A stretch of DNA of 64,000 nucleotides from Phymorhynchus buccinoides (Eukaryota > Mollusca > Gastropoda > Neogastropoda > Raphitomidae). Shown piece by piece: positions 1 to 12,800 of the stretch (position 1 is its first letter; every line of letters starts with the position of its first letter). The stretch covers positions 11,633,966 to 11,697,965 of the forward strand of contig CM065699.1 in assembly GCA_017654935.2 (NCBI GenBank), written 5' to 3'. Under the pieces are notes generated by a model. The model saw only the letters and a program-made list of their open reading frames with translations, did no database searches and was not told where the DNA came from. Made by a program: the position numbers and the translations under genes.

Positions 1-13
1 TTGGCTGTATATA

Positions 14-1254
14 TAGTGGAACCTCCCTAATATGACCTTGAAAAAGCAGCCAAAATTAGGTCTTCAAAGGTTCATTTTGGCTCTTTTTTAAAGTTGTTAA
101 CGTTTTCAGATACACTTGGCTTTGTGTTGTTTAGATGAACATAAATAGATGCCATAAATGCAGTGAAAGGATGAATTTTCTGGATTTCTATTTTGTTTTT
201 TAGATAAAAGCTATGCTCAAAAATTGAAAAAATGTGTCTGCTAGACTGGCTTTGAGTTGTGTGAAAGTAGAAATGACAACATAGAACTGTTTTTTCGGGG
301 TCCAACTAAAAATGACTAGAGTTTGCTCTGCGGTTGGGTGCCTCAAAGAACAAGTATCCGGGTCACGCTACGCATGTCACAGGTTTCCTTTCAAAGATCC
401 AGCTTGGCTGCGAAAATGGGTGGAAAACATGAACAGGAGGGACCCCCACAGCCAATGTTATCATCGCTCTGCCACTCTTCAGTTCAACATCTTCTGTTCT
501 GTAGAACAGCCCGACTCCTAATTTGGTGGCTTTTTATCATACTTTTTCTGCGTCATTGAGCACATTACATCATAGGAACATAAAATCAGAACTGCATCAC
601 ATTTGAGCTTCCGCTTGTCAAACAGCGCGCTTCAAAGAACAAATTCTTTAGATTTCCGCTCTGGACAGATGAGTTGGAGACTTACAAGATATAGTCAAAA
701 AAGGTGAGAAAACTTTATTCATCAACCTACAGTAGTCAACAAAAGCGTAGTTTTTCGCTGAGAGCCGATTTGAAATGATCTTTCAGCCAAATGAGCCTGG
801 CCACACCCTTTAAAAGGGAGGGGTCTTAATTTTCTTCTTTTTCCTATAGCAACCACAGTCACTACTGACTGTTATGTCGCTGTAAATATTTGGGAGGATC
901 TACGGGAATGCGCGAGACAACAAATTATCAAGAAGAAGAAAGTGGACAGGAGAAAAATAAGAAAAATAGAAAGCTTGGCCCAGCCAGCCAGGTCCCGCTG
1001 ACCGGACCCTAATATGATGCCGCGCCAAGCGAGAGAATGACCCAGCCAGCCAGGTCCCGCTAATCGGGCCCCAACGTGATGCCGCGTCATTAGGAAGAAT
1101 AAAATAAAGGAAAATGAACTAAAATAAATTAAAATGAACTAAAGAAAATAAAGAAAAATAGGGAGGTAGTCACTCAGTAGTTCCAATAGGAATTGGGGGG
1201 GGGGGTTATTGGGTGGGTCATCTTAGAGGGAGTCTTAATACGGAGGTTCCATTG
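14..1254. mobile_element. TIR DNA transposon remnant containing a THAP-like ORF
   Basis: The left end (AGTGGAACCTCCCTAATATG from 15) and the right end (inverted GAGGTTCCATTG, ending 1254) match the termini of the short CAGTGGAACCTCC elements elsewhere in the window, and both are flanked by TA. It could be the longer parent of that MITE family. The ends are degenerate, so the pairing is an inference. Confidence 0.5.
312..521 (+). pseudogene. THAP zinc-finger-like fragment
   Basis: ATG-initiated 69-residue ORF beginning MTRVCSAVGC, with CHRFPFKDPAWLRKWVENMN. The CSxxGC start, FPF and Trp spacing fit the N-terminal half of a THAP (C2CH) DNA-binding domain; the second zinc pair is degraded (FCSVEQ where CSxHF is expected). 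THAP domains occur in host factors and in P, Kolobok and ISL2EU-type transposases. Its position inside a TIR element favours a transposase remnant. Confidence 0.5.
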
Positions 1255-1746
1255 TATTTGTTAATTTTTTTTATTTTTTTTTATTTTCTTCTTCTTTTCC
1301 CACATTATTTCACAAGGAAGAAAAAACAAATAATAGGCAAAAATCGGATAAATACATACAGAAGACAAACAAACACATTTACACACAACTGTGCCGTGGA
1401 AGTCATTGAAAAATGTTATCACAACATCTTGAAGTAACAATTTATCATCACTATGTGGAGTAACTAAAAACAGAGAGCTCAACATTTCAAATTGTGAGTT
1501 TCAAGCTCTGAACAGCAGGTATTACTCATATTTTAAAATGTTTTCCAAACCCCCCCCCGAAAGTTCATATATATATAAGACTAATCATTACTAGGTATCT
1601 TATTAGTAAAAGTTGTATTTGTTAATTTTGCTTCGGTTTAATTTGAAATGTATTCATTTTGATACCTTGGCTCAGCAATCACATTCAATGTATTGTTGGA
1701 TGAAAGCCGGAAGATGCCATTACAAAGGGAATCAAGAACACTGGTA

Positions 1747-1939
1747 CAGTGGAACCTCCCTTATAAGACTCCCTCCCTATAAGACCCACTTCTCTGAGAC
1801 ATTGCCCTTCTTTGTAAGTATTAAAGGTTCCACCTCCCTTTCACGAAGGAAGTTCTTACCACTCATTTGTAAGGCCACTTTTTGGATGTTTAAATTGTAG
1901 AGAAGGTTAGTCATTATAAAGTTAGGGAGTATTCCACTG
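1747..1939. mobile_element. MITE of the CAGTGGAACCTCC family
   Basis: Left TIR CAGTGGAACCTCCCTTATAA is preceded by TA; the right end is a degraded inverted copy (TATTCCACTG) followed by TA. The interior shares the TCTCTGAGACATTGCCCTTC block with other copies. Confidence 0.7.
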
Positions 1940-2873
1940 TACTTTGTCGGTCTCACTTTCTGGCCTTCACGAAGGAATGTTCTTACCACTCATTTGTGGA
2001 TTTCACTTTTGTGTGATTGTTTAAAAGTGTAGAGAAGGTTAGTCATTATAAAGTTAGTTTGTTTGAGTATGTCATTGATATTTGTTATGATATATTATGT
2101 CATATAATAATTTCAGGTTTAGTAACTCTGGATCATCGTCTCATTTGTTTGTGTCTGTGGTTTTTTTAAATTGCTGATTACAAAAAGTGATATGCAATGC
2201 ACTAAATAAAATGCATGCTGTACTTTTTAAGTGTTATCTTAGTTGTTTTCAGTTGTATTTGTCTGGATTCAAAACGGAACAACAATTTCTAAATTGTGTT
2301 TGAACTCTATCGTGAATGTTTCTCCCTAATCTCCACGATACCCTTTTAATTATTGTTTCCCCTTAAGATAATTACATATGCAAACTTTGGATTGTATTTA
2401 GTTATACCATCTCATTGTCTAAGAAATCATCATCATCATCCATTATTCAGACCATGTTGGTGGCATGGATGATGCCAGTGCCATGCATTCTAGGCATGCT
2501 GAACGTGTGTGTAATGAATTTTTTTTTTTTTTAAGGACTAAGGCCGTGTACACATATATGTGGAGATTCTGTGCGGAAACCCGTGCGCAATCCATAAATA
2601 AGTGAAACAAAGAAGGGACAAGATTTGCGCACGTGTCCAAATTGCCCCTAAGTGCGTAAACTTTAACCTTCTTTTTTCCACTTATTTAGGGGTTTCCGTA
2701 TGGAACTTACGCGTCTAATGTGAACCCGGCCTTAGGGTATTTCAAGAATCATGCTTGGTTGTGGCCATAACTAATCTGAACACTGTCAAAGCTGGATATG
2801 ATGATAGTGAAGAAAGTCCATAACATTTAACTCATGTTGCAAGATGTTTACTCAATGCGTTGTGCTTATTCAG

Positions 2874-2940
2874 GCCAATCTGGCAGTGCAAGATTTTGCG
2901 GTGGCTATGGCTGATGCTGACCCGAGTGCTGTCCAGGCTT
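2874..2940 (+). pseudogene. Relic of the dynein stalk exon 5' edge
   Basis: After TTATTCAG the sequence reads ANLAVQDFAVAMADADPSAV and then a stop; the functional exon at 3580 reads [20 protein letters not shown] after CCATTCAG. Acceptor and about 67 bp are shared with clear divergence, so this is an old copy of the exon edge about 0.7 kb upstream. No donor follows. Confidence 0.75.
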
Positions 2941-2993
2941 GATGATCATAATGACAAAAATTCTATATTCTCAAACATGTTTGGAGACGTTGA

Positions 2994-3152
2994 ATACCAT
3001 ATTTTTCGGACTATAAGGCGCACCCCCCAAATTATACACAACGTTCAGATTCTGTTATTATATTTTCTTACTATTTTAGTAGTCACATTATAAGGCGCAG
3101 GGGTCTCAGTCTGGGAAAAAAGTATCGCCTTATAGTTAGAAAAATACAGTAT
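2994..3152. mobile_element. MITE, TTTTTCGGACTATAAGGCGC family
   Basis: Terminal inverted repeats begin ATACCATATTTTTC and end GAAAAATACAGTAT, with ACTATAAGGCG facing CGCCTTATAGT inside. Related copies at 15768-15922 and 43960-44130, and a fragment near 24655. Confidence 0.75.
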
Positions 3153-3579
3153 ATAAAAATAAACATCCGAGAGAAAGGACACTTCACTTGCAGACCTGTT
3201 TTCCCTACGGATTTGTCCGTAATTATTACGTTTTGAGACCTCCGATACGCTATTACGGTCAGCAACAAAAAAATCTGCATTTCCGCTGAACGAGTGCGGA
3301 AAAAAAAGAAGAAGAAGAAATCAAAAGAAGGCATGGCGTTTGAGCCGTACTCGCTACTGTGTCGTCTGCTATCAAAGGTATCACTTCAAGTGGAAGGATT
3401 TTTCAAACAACAAAATTATAGACAGATGCCTGAAATTATTGTTTTCAGAGCTTGGAATTACAGACAGTGAAGATTTGGGGTAAACAGGTCTGCACTTGAT
3501 AGGCCACGAGGCCTATTTGTCCTACCTGACCTGACCTGACCTGACCTGACCTTTTCACCAATTCGTTTTGTCCATTCAG

Positions 3580-3845
3580 GCCAACCTGGCGGTGCAAGAG
3601 GCCCGCCTGGGTGTGGCGATGGGTGACCTGAGCACTGCCCAGGCCCAGCTGGACGAAAAGGAAGCTGAGCTGGCCTTGGTGCGAGCCCAGTACGACAAGG
3701 CCATGGCAGAGAAACAGACTTTGATGGACGATGCTGAGAACTGCCGCCGTAAGATGAACGCAGCCTCCACCCTGATCAACGGCCTGGCAGGAGAGAAGGA
3801 GAGATGGACAGAACAGAGCAAAGAGTTCAAGGCACAGATCGGCAG
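3580..3845 (+). CDS. DNAH5/DNAH8: Dynein exon: stalk coiled coil, distal helix
   Basis: The acceptor is CATTCAG and the donor AG|GTGTGT; the exon enters in phase 0 and leaves in phase 2. It encodes a heptad-rich, highly charged helix ([20 protein letters not shown], then [19 protein letters not shown]) and ends in the conserved [11 protein letters not shown] block that closes the stalk before AAA5. This is the first dynein exon visible; the preceding 3.5 kb is intron. Confidence 0.95.
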
Positions 3846-6800
3846 GTGTGTGTTTATTTGTGGCATATAGGCAGGTGTGTGCATGTGTGTTTGCTTGTTT
3901 GTATCTGTTACATGTATCGCCTTTTTGACTAATGATGGTAGGAGAGAAAAAGTGATAGACAAAGCAGAACTCAAAGTTTAAGCCACAGATTGACAGGCAT
4001 GTCTGTTTTTTGTTTGTTTTGTATGTTCCAGATTGGTAGCTATGTGTATTTGTTATACAAGGGTGTAGAGTGGCACAGAGGTATCGCATTCGCCTCGTGC
4101 AAAATAAACCAGAGTTTGAACCTGGGTGCACTTAGCACACGTTAAACCCAGTGGCAACGAAAAAGTTGTCATTTGGTCACAATTTACACACACCCTTTTC
4201 CTTCCTCATCAGTCATGCAAAAATCACATACAAAAAAAAAGTGTGTGTGTGCGCCTCTTGCTGCGACACGCTCTCCAGGTGGGAGCAACCCGAATTTCAT
4301 AAAGACGCCTCTGTGACTATAAAGTACCAAATACCAAATAATACCCCCAAAAATACAAGAGTGAAAGCAAAATGAACAGAGTAGAGAAAAAAGTTTAAGG
4401 TTCACATCATGTTTGTATACTGGACCCATTATCAGTTTTATATAGGTGCTGACTTGAAGACATGGTTATCATAGCTTCCGTGCTCCCTTGCCAGCATGGT
4501 AAATTGCCATGTCCGAAGGAAACAAGTGTAAAAGCAGTAACTTCAACCATTGCTTCGACTGTGTGATTCAGGGTCAAACGCACAGCATCTGATCCTAGGT
4601 TTGGGGTGTCTCTGTTTATAAACATGCTCTGGCCCACAAGAAAAATGAATGGAAACATTTACTTATTGTACTAGTTGTAGAGTGGGAAAAATTGTTCTTT
4701 TTTTTCTGCTTCCATAATAGTCTCGACTGGGCCTTTTGGCGTCAAAAGTCCAAGTTTGATAGATGTTTAGCAGGTGGCATTATGCTATCAACACCTACAT
4801 GGATGCTCCTGCTTTCAGGATGTCCTGAAATGCAGGATTTATTTTTATTGCCTGGAGCCGGCGTCGCCGGATTATGAGAATTTGAGAAGCAACGAATTTC
4901 CTATTTTGTAAGCGTTTTATCGGTTTCTCACATGTGTAGAATATAAAATAAATGAATAATGTGTAGAATATAAAATAAATGAATACAGATAAATATTTAC
5001 ATGCCTTTACCAGGAACTTTATATGTTTAGGATTGTTTAAGTCAAGTTGTTAACTGGGCGGCCCCTGGAATAATTATACTAACTTGTGGCGGTGCCATAG
5101 CCGATGAGGTTTAACCGAAGCATGGTCACCGCTACACCTATCTGTATTAATCAAAATCGGGACTTTACTGGTTTCATACTGCCTCCGGGCATTGCCTCCA
5201 GTATTGTTCCCACCATATTTGTATTTACAAATGTCCCATATGTGTCTGATTCAGACCAAGAGGACGTAAAACTCCATTTTCGTCGTCGTCGCGGCCCCTG
5301 GAACCCTGCCTTGCAGGATTTTTTTAATTTCCCAGGAGCACCCATGCACCTCTATTGCCATGCCACCTGCCTGTTTCCTTGGTTTCATTGCTGTGCTGTA
5401 GGTGCATTGTGGATTTAAGTCTTCTAGCGCCATGTGTTGTTTTACGTTCTTGGCTGTCCGTTGCATCTCAACCGACAAGAGGGGAGTAACTGTTTTTTTC
5501 GAGTGTACATACATTGCTTCAATGGAAGAAACAGCGATATCTCTAAGCAAACTCATGGCAGGGTGCTTGGTAATGAATCTCTTTGCATTTGGAAGGAGTG
5601 TAGAGTGATGTCTTGGGCGAATGTATTCGCCCATGGTGCCGGAAGAGTTAAACGATGCGGTTTTTTTTATTGTGTACAGACTTGTGGGCGATATCCTGAT
5701 CTGCTGCGGGTTCCTGTCCTACTCTGGGCCCTTCAACCAGGACTTCCGCATCCTGCTGAGCAAGAACTGGGTGAAGGAGCTGAAGAACCGCAAGATCCCT
5801 CTGTCCGCCCAGCTCAACCCCGTGGACATGCTGGTCGACCCCACCACCGTAAGAACTTGTCATATCTATTCTACAGGCATCAGAACGGCCCGCGGATCCG
5901 CAGGTTTCCGCGGTTTTGGTAGCCACTGGCCGCGGTTTTGGCACTGCCGGCCGTGGTTTGTACTTCATGAGGCAGCGCGATCTTATTCTCAAATGGTATT
6001 CTTAAATGGTTTGTTTTCATACTGCGCCTTCGGAAACGAAAAATCGCGTCCATGTTTGTTTTTTCTTCCGAGTTTAGAGCTCTCTAGACTCTTACTTTCA
6101 CTGTTTCAGAGTTTGTTTTGATGACAGTGATTGTGATTTGGGTTTTAAATGAGTCGATTTAGAGGATATGATCGCGGGAGACTACGATGATGTGAGAACT
6201 TTGAACATTTCCGCGAGAAATCGGGTAGCGAATGATCGCAATGATGCCGACTACGGACTAGAGTTTTGTGGGGTCCGACTCGATGTCGACTCCGAGTCAT
6301 GGCGAGTGTTGTTCGTCCGCGGATTGGACTCTGGAGTAATCTGATGCCTGATTCTAACCATACTGATCAACACTCAAGCAATAGCATTAGACTCCCTCAG
6401 ATTGGAAACCATACCCTAGCAACATAAAAACAAAAAGGGGCAAAGGATGATAACTCCCCCTTTCCGGAAGTAGGTATGATCTCCCTTTACTTCCGGTCAC
6501 GTGGTCCCTTTGCCTTAGGAGCTCACTTTTCCATTTTCCACATGGAAGGACGGTCCTCTCTTGGAAGCCTCCTTCTGCCTCTCCATTTTTAGTAAATTGG
6601 TTCACCTTGGTCGTTTTTCTTCTTCTTCGGTTTGTACTACTACAGACAAACCTCTATTTTAAGACTTTCAAAATGTCCGGAAAAATCGGTCGTAAACTGG
6701 AGGGGTCGTATGACGGAGGTTTTCACTGGCAGCCGTAGAAAGAAAAAGTTCAGCACAGTTCATACTCTCCTCTTCATGCACACATACAATGACATATTAA

Positions 6801-9800
6801 AACTGGATTTGGGTCTTTCCAACTCCATAGGATTGTGCAATCGATGTACAGTGAAACCCGTTTAGTACGAATTCCAGGGGAGAGGGCCAATTTACTCGTT
6901 GTAAGCATTGCTCGTTCAAACCATTTGATCGATTTTGGCAACCCTGACGAACCTATCAATCGGTCCTCACATCTACTGTGTGCGTGTTGGTAAAGTATGA
7001 AAAAGACAGAAAAACGGAAACAACACACTTACCCAACAAAGCATGGTTGTAAGCCCAGTATCCTGTATCCATAGGGTTTTTAATGCCGATTACATGCACT
7101 TTAAAACAGTTTATTAACACACGATAACATCAAAAACATAAAATCCACACACGTGCTTTAAGAGAAAGTTAAAATTTCCCGGAAGTCACAAGATCAGTGC
7201 GCAAAGAGCGAGTCCAGTGTCGTCTGCTTGCGCTGCAAACACCCAAGTTGTTATATCGGCCAATCAGAATGCCGCTTACATATCGAGGGGTCAGTCAAGA
7301 TGGCGATGTTGTTGTCAGTGTGTTCTCGTTCTAGCCAGGTAGTTGTGCAAGAAAGCTTGACTTTGGGATGGCGGTGTGGTTGTAAGAGCGTTCTCGTTCT
7401 AACCGCGTAGTTTTTGCATAAAAGCTTGACTTTGGGAGTCAATAAATTGTACGTTATATGCAAGTTGCTTGTTGTAGCGAGCTCGTTGTATGCAGAATTA
7501 TTTAACAAGGAAAAAGAAGGCTTGTGGTCGGGAATTTTGAAACCACTCGTTAAACACGGGCTCTCGTTTAAACCGTACTCGTACTAAATGGGTTTCCCTG
7601 TATTACAGTTTCACTTCGCCGACTTCTGTTAATCACCTCCACTCTCGTCCAAAGTCAGTGGTTTTCTTTTTCAAAGTCAGTGGTTTTCGTGCTTTTCCTA
7701 CGCTTTCCGCCATCTTTTCTACAACAAGGGAAGCGACTCCGCTTTCAGGCCCTTGACCGTGGTTGTTTCCCTTTGCTCGAAGTCTATGCAGACGACAACA
7801 ACGGTCATAAAAACCAACAAAATGGCGGTCGTAAGTCGCGTTTTAGAGGAAGTCGTTTAAGAGAGGTCGTTTACATAGTAAAATGCATCCGTGCCAACAA
7901 ATCCGGTCTCAAATGAGAGGTGGTCGCTTAACAGAGGGTCATAAAATAGGGGTTTGTCTGTACTGTCTTAGTTGTATTTTTGAATAATTCCTTTGTTTCT
8001 TTGGGTGTTTCTTTTGAACACCTATCGATTTATTTTTCTGGCTTTTTCGCTGTAAGAACTTGTCATTTTTCTTTATTTATTTATCTTTATGTATTTTTCA
8101 TTAGCCTTCTGCCACTCTGTGGATTTATAGTCTGTTGTTTCCACCATAAGAACTTTGCATTTTTCTTTTCTTCTTAATTTTTATTTTATTAGCCTCACTA
8201 ATCTGTGGATATAGTGTGTTGTTTTGCCATAAGAACTTGATATTTTTCCTTTTATTCTTTTTCTAAATTAAAAAACACCCTTTATTAGCTTTCCACTGAT
8301 CTGTGGATCTAAGCTGTTGTTTCACCTGTAATTAATCTGTTGTTTGGAGGGTTTTCCCAATGACAAACTATCCAACAAGAACAGCATCATTGTCACTTGT
8401 AATTATCTGTTGTTTCACCTGTAATTAACCTGTTGTTTGGAGGGTTTTCCCAATGACAAACTGTCCAACAAGAACAGCATCATTGTCACTTGTAATTATC
8501 TGTTGTTTCACCTGTAATTAACCTGTTGTTTGGAGGGTTTTCCCAATGACAAACTATCCAACAAGAACAGCATCATTGTCACTTGTAATTATCTGTTGTT
8601 TCACCTGTAATTAACCTGTTGTTTCACCTGTCATTAACCTGTTGTTTTACCTGTCGTTAACCTGTTGTTTCACCTATAATTATCTGTTGTTTTATTTGTT
8701 GTTTCACCTGTCATTAACCTGTGGTTTCACCTGTCATTAACCTGTGGTTTCACTTGTAATTAACCTGTGGTTTCACTTGTCATTAACCTGTTGTTTCACC
8801 TGTCATTAACCTGTGGTTTCACCTGTCATTAACCTGTGGTTTCACTTGTAATTAACCTGTTGTTTCACTTGTCATTAACCTGTTGTTTCAGGTGGCAGAG
8901 TGGAACCTGGAGGGCCTGCCCAATGATGAACTGTCCACGCAGAACGGCATCATTGTCACCTGTCATTAACCTGTTGTTTCACTTGTCATTAACCGGTTGT
9001 TTCAGGTGGCAGAGTGGAACCTGGAGGGCCTGCCCAATGATGAACTGTCCACGCAGAACGGCATCATTGTCACCTGTCATTAACCTGTTGTTTCACCTGT
9101 CATTAACCTGTTGTTTCACTTGTCATTAACCTGTTGTTTCAGGTGGCAGAGTGGAACCTGGAGGGCCTGCCCAATGATGAACTGTCCACGCAGAACGGCA
9201 TCATTGTCACGCAGGCTGCACGCTACCCTCTGCTCATCGACCCCCAGGGACAGGGAAAGATCTGGATCAAGAACCGCGAGCAGAAGAACGAGTTACAGGT
9301 CTGTGAAAGATGAAGTTAAAGTGTATTTGTAACCATGGCCTGGCTTTAAGCCAGAGTGTGTATACATTGTGAAAAGAACTGTGAAAACCCCCAGAGTGGC
9401 TCCTGTTCTGTTGCTCTTTGAGGTATCAATTTTAAACATCCTGATTTGTGTCTACCCTTGTATACCTGTAGTCCCTCCTATTCACCATACTTTGGTCCCT
9501 GAAGTCAGAGTATGGCCGCCCATGTGGCGGGGCCCTTTAAAAGCAGCCATGCACCTAATCTTCCCACCCAAGGCCGTGCGAAATGTTCACATGGCACTGG
9601 GTGTGCCCCCAGAGCGTTTAAGCTGGGGAACGAAAACAACCACCTTCATACTTTGCATCTGGATGATTTGTGCTCACCTTTCCTTCGCTTTGACTTCTCC
9701 ATTCCTGGTCCTTGCACAGTCTATTCCCCTCCCAATTGTTGAAGAGCCAAAGTTTGTAAACTCTTCCACGAAAACTGAAAGTCTGATTCTCTTTCTTCTT

Positions 9801-12800
9801 GGCGTATGCATAGATCTACACGGTCAGACCAGCCCTTGAGAGGAATAGCATCCTTTTCTCCAGCTCTTGGTGCCTGCTGTAAAGCTTTGTTGTTAGAGCT
9901 GTTTCTGTTGGCCACACATCTCTCCTCGCCTGTTCTCTGTTCCGCTGTCTGTTTCGCCTGTCCGCAAGCACAGATTGGAGAAGGTACCAGCTTGATTTCG
10001 GCACAAATGACCATTTTCTTCTTAATTTCCAGGAATTTTTGTCAAAATATACTATCACAAAGCATGGGTCCTTGCCAAAAAGTGCTTCCAGAAAGCATGG
10101 GTACCATTTCCCCTTCTGTGGTCCATTTAAGATACAGTGGAACCTCCCTTATAAGACCTTCAAAAGTCATCCAAAATGAGGTCTTTAGGGGGAGGTAATT
10201 TTAATACTTACAAAGAAGGGCAATGTCTCAGAGAAGTAGGTCTTATGTGGGAGGTAGTCTTATAATGGGAAGTCTTATAAGGGAGGTTCCACTGTAATAC
10301 CTTTGGCGAACATCACTCAATTTTTTTATAATCTCTTTGCTTTGTTGTTGTTTGTTATATCATGATGTCTGCTGTTTTTCAGGTGACCTCCCTGAATCAC
10401 AAATACTTCCGCCAACACCTGGAGGACTCCATGTCACTCGGTCGTCCGCTCCTCTTGGAAGACGTGGGAGAAGAACTGGACCCTGCCCTGGACAACGTCC
10501 TGGAGAAGAACTTCATCAAGGTCGGCTCCACCCTGAAGGTCAAGGTCGGGGACAAGGAGTGCGACGTGATGAAGGGCTTCACCCTGTACATCACCACCAA
10601 GCTGCCCAACCCTTCCTACACGCCGGAGATTTCGGCCAGGACCTCCATCATCGATTTCACTGTCACCATGAAAGGCCTGGAGGACCAGCTGCTGGGGCGT
10701 GTGATCCTCACAGAAAAACAGGTTAGTAGATATTTTACCTGTATACAAAACTTGCTATTGACCAACCTGAGAAGTGTTCATGTGGCACTGACAAACACAC
10801 GAGTCTTCAGTCATGCACTTTTACGGATTTGAAATTGAACCATTTTCTGGGCGATTCATGAACTCTTTATATATTGAGTGCATGGCACTTGGCAATCTCT
10901 GCCACCCCTTTTATTTTTTTTATCCACAAATTAGGTACCCTGGTTTAGTAGGCGCAGAGGTAAAACTTGGAGAGAACATAAATCACTTTCTAGTCTGTAC
11001 GATGCTACCGCTACTGCTACTACCACTATTTCTACTGCTACTGCAACTGCAACTGCAGCTATTTCTTCTTCTTCTTTTGCATTCCCGTTTTGTGTTTATG
11101 AGACCATAAAGGGTGGAAGTACCTTTCAGGGGAGCTCATAGCAGAAAATATGTTGGAATATTTTATTTGTGAAAAGGCTGGAGAGTGGGCCAATAAGTCA
11201 TAAAAATGGGTATAAGAGAAGGAAGAGGCAGAGTCAAAGAGAGAGATAGAATAGAGAAAGTTGGTAGCACATGATTTCAAGATGGTGGATTTCTGTTTGA
11301 AATGAAGAGTGACTGATTGCTGAAATTGACTGTTGCAGGAACTGGAGGCTGAACGAGTGAAGTTGATGGAGGAGGTGACTGCAAACAAGAAGAAGATGAA
11401 GGAACTGGAAGACAACTTGCTGTACAGACTGACGTCTACACAGGTCAGAATTGATAATTTTCTTTTTCATCATCATCGTGGTCATTGTCATAATCATCAT
11501 CATCATCATCATCATCACCATCATCGTCATCATCATATGGTTATTGTCATCACGATGATAGTGAAGTTGATGGAGGAGGTGACTGCAAACAAGAAGAAGA
11601 TGAAGGAACTGGAAGACAACTTGCTGTACAGACTGACCTCCACACAGGTCAGAATTGATAATATTTTTTTCATCATCGTGGTTATTGTCATCACGATGAT
11701 AGTGAAGTTGATGGAGGAGGTGACTGCAAACAAGAAGAAGATGAAGGAACTGGAAGACAACTTGCTGTACAGACTGACGTCCACACAGGTCAGAAACGAT
11801 AATAATGATAATCTTTGTCATCATCATCATCATGGTCATTGTTTTAATTACAAGTGCATAAATCAAACTGTATCACAGAAACATTTTGAGTTAATAACTG
11901 AATAATCTGCCAGTAATGTTTTGACTGCAGATAACTTGAACTGAAGTGAGATGGTCGAACTGTTTTCAGGGTTCTCTGGTGGATGATGAGGACCTCATCA
12001 ACGTTCTCAACATCACCAAGGTCACCGCCCAAGACGTCAGCCAGAAGCTGCAGGTGGCCGCAGAGACAGAGATCAAGATCAACACGGCCCGTGAAGAGTT
12101 CCGTCCTGTGGCCACCCGGGGCAGCATCCTGTATTTCCTCATCGTGGAGATGAGTCTGGTGAACGTCATGTACCAGACTGCATTGAGGCAGTTCTTACAG
12201 CTGTTTGACAGATCCATGGCAAAGTGAGTTCAGTAACAATAAAGTTAATAGAAATATAATTTACAGATGAGTCTGGTCGACGTCATGTACCAGACTGCGT
12301 TGAGGCAGTTCTTACAGCTGTTTGACAGATCCACGGCAAAGAGAGTACCTTTCTTAATAGAGTTTAGAGATACATATCAAGATGTGTCTGGTGAGCATCA
12401 ATGAAAAATATGCCTTACAGTTAACAGCTGTACTACATAACTAAAAGAACAGGTTTCAGTTGCTTTTGACTGAAGAAGAAGCAATGTTGGAAACTGAAAA
12501 TAAGTTATGAATAATTTATTTGTTCAAACAAGATCTAACTGATTCACTTGATCTTTTCATTTATAGAATTTTGTTTCTAACAACAAAATCTATGCCCATG
12601 TTCATATCATATTCTGTAAATGAATAATAGTGCCATTTCATAGTTTGTGTTCAATCTGCTGTAAATGTTTACCTTTATTATAATAAAATTTGTCTTTGTC
12701 TTTTCCAGATCTCAAAGGTCCCCCATCACTCAGAAGAGAATCCAGAACATCATAGACTACATGACATTCGAAGTGTTCCGCTATGCCGTGCGGGGGCTGT

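Noticed and set aside
312..521. THAP ORF as a functional host gene
   Set aside because: Second zinc-ligand pair is degraded, no downstream exon was found, and it lies within a TIR element in a dynein intron.
3445..4131. 228-codon - strand ORF
   Set aside because: It is the antisense shadow of the dynein stalk exon and flanking repeats; composition and lack of any domain give no support.
4068..4160. tRNA gene suggested by A/B-box-like motifs
   Set aside because: No acceptor-stem pairing or anticodon arm can be drawn; it is the head of a SINE with a repetitive tail. The same applies to 50346-50356.
5434..6121. Overlapping ORFs extending beyond exon 5680-5848
   Set aside because: Only the 169-bp exon aligns with dynein; extensions are intron read-through past a clean GTAAGA donor.
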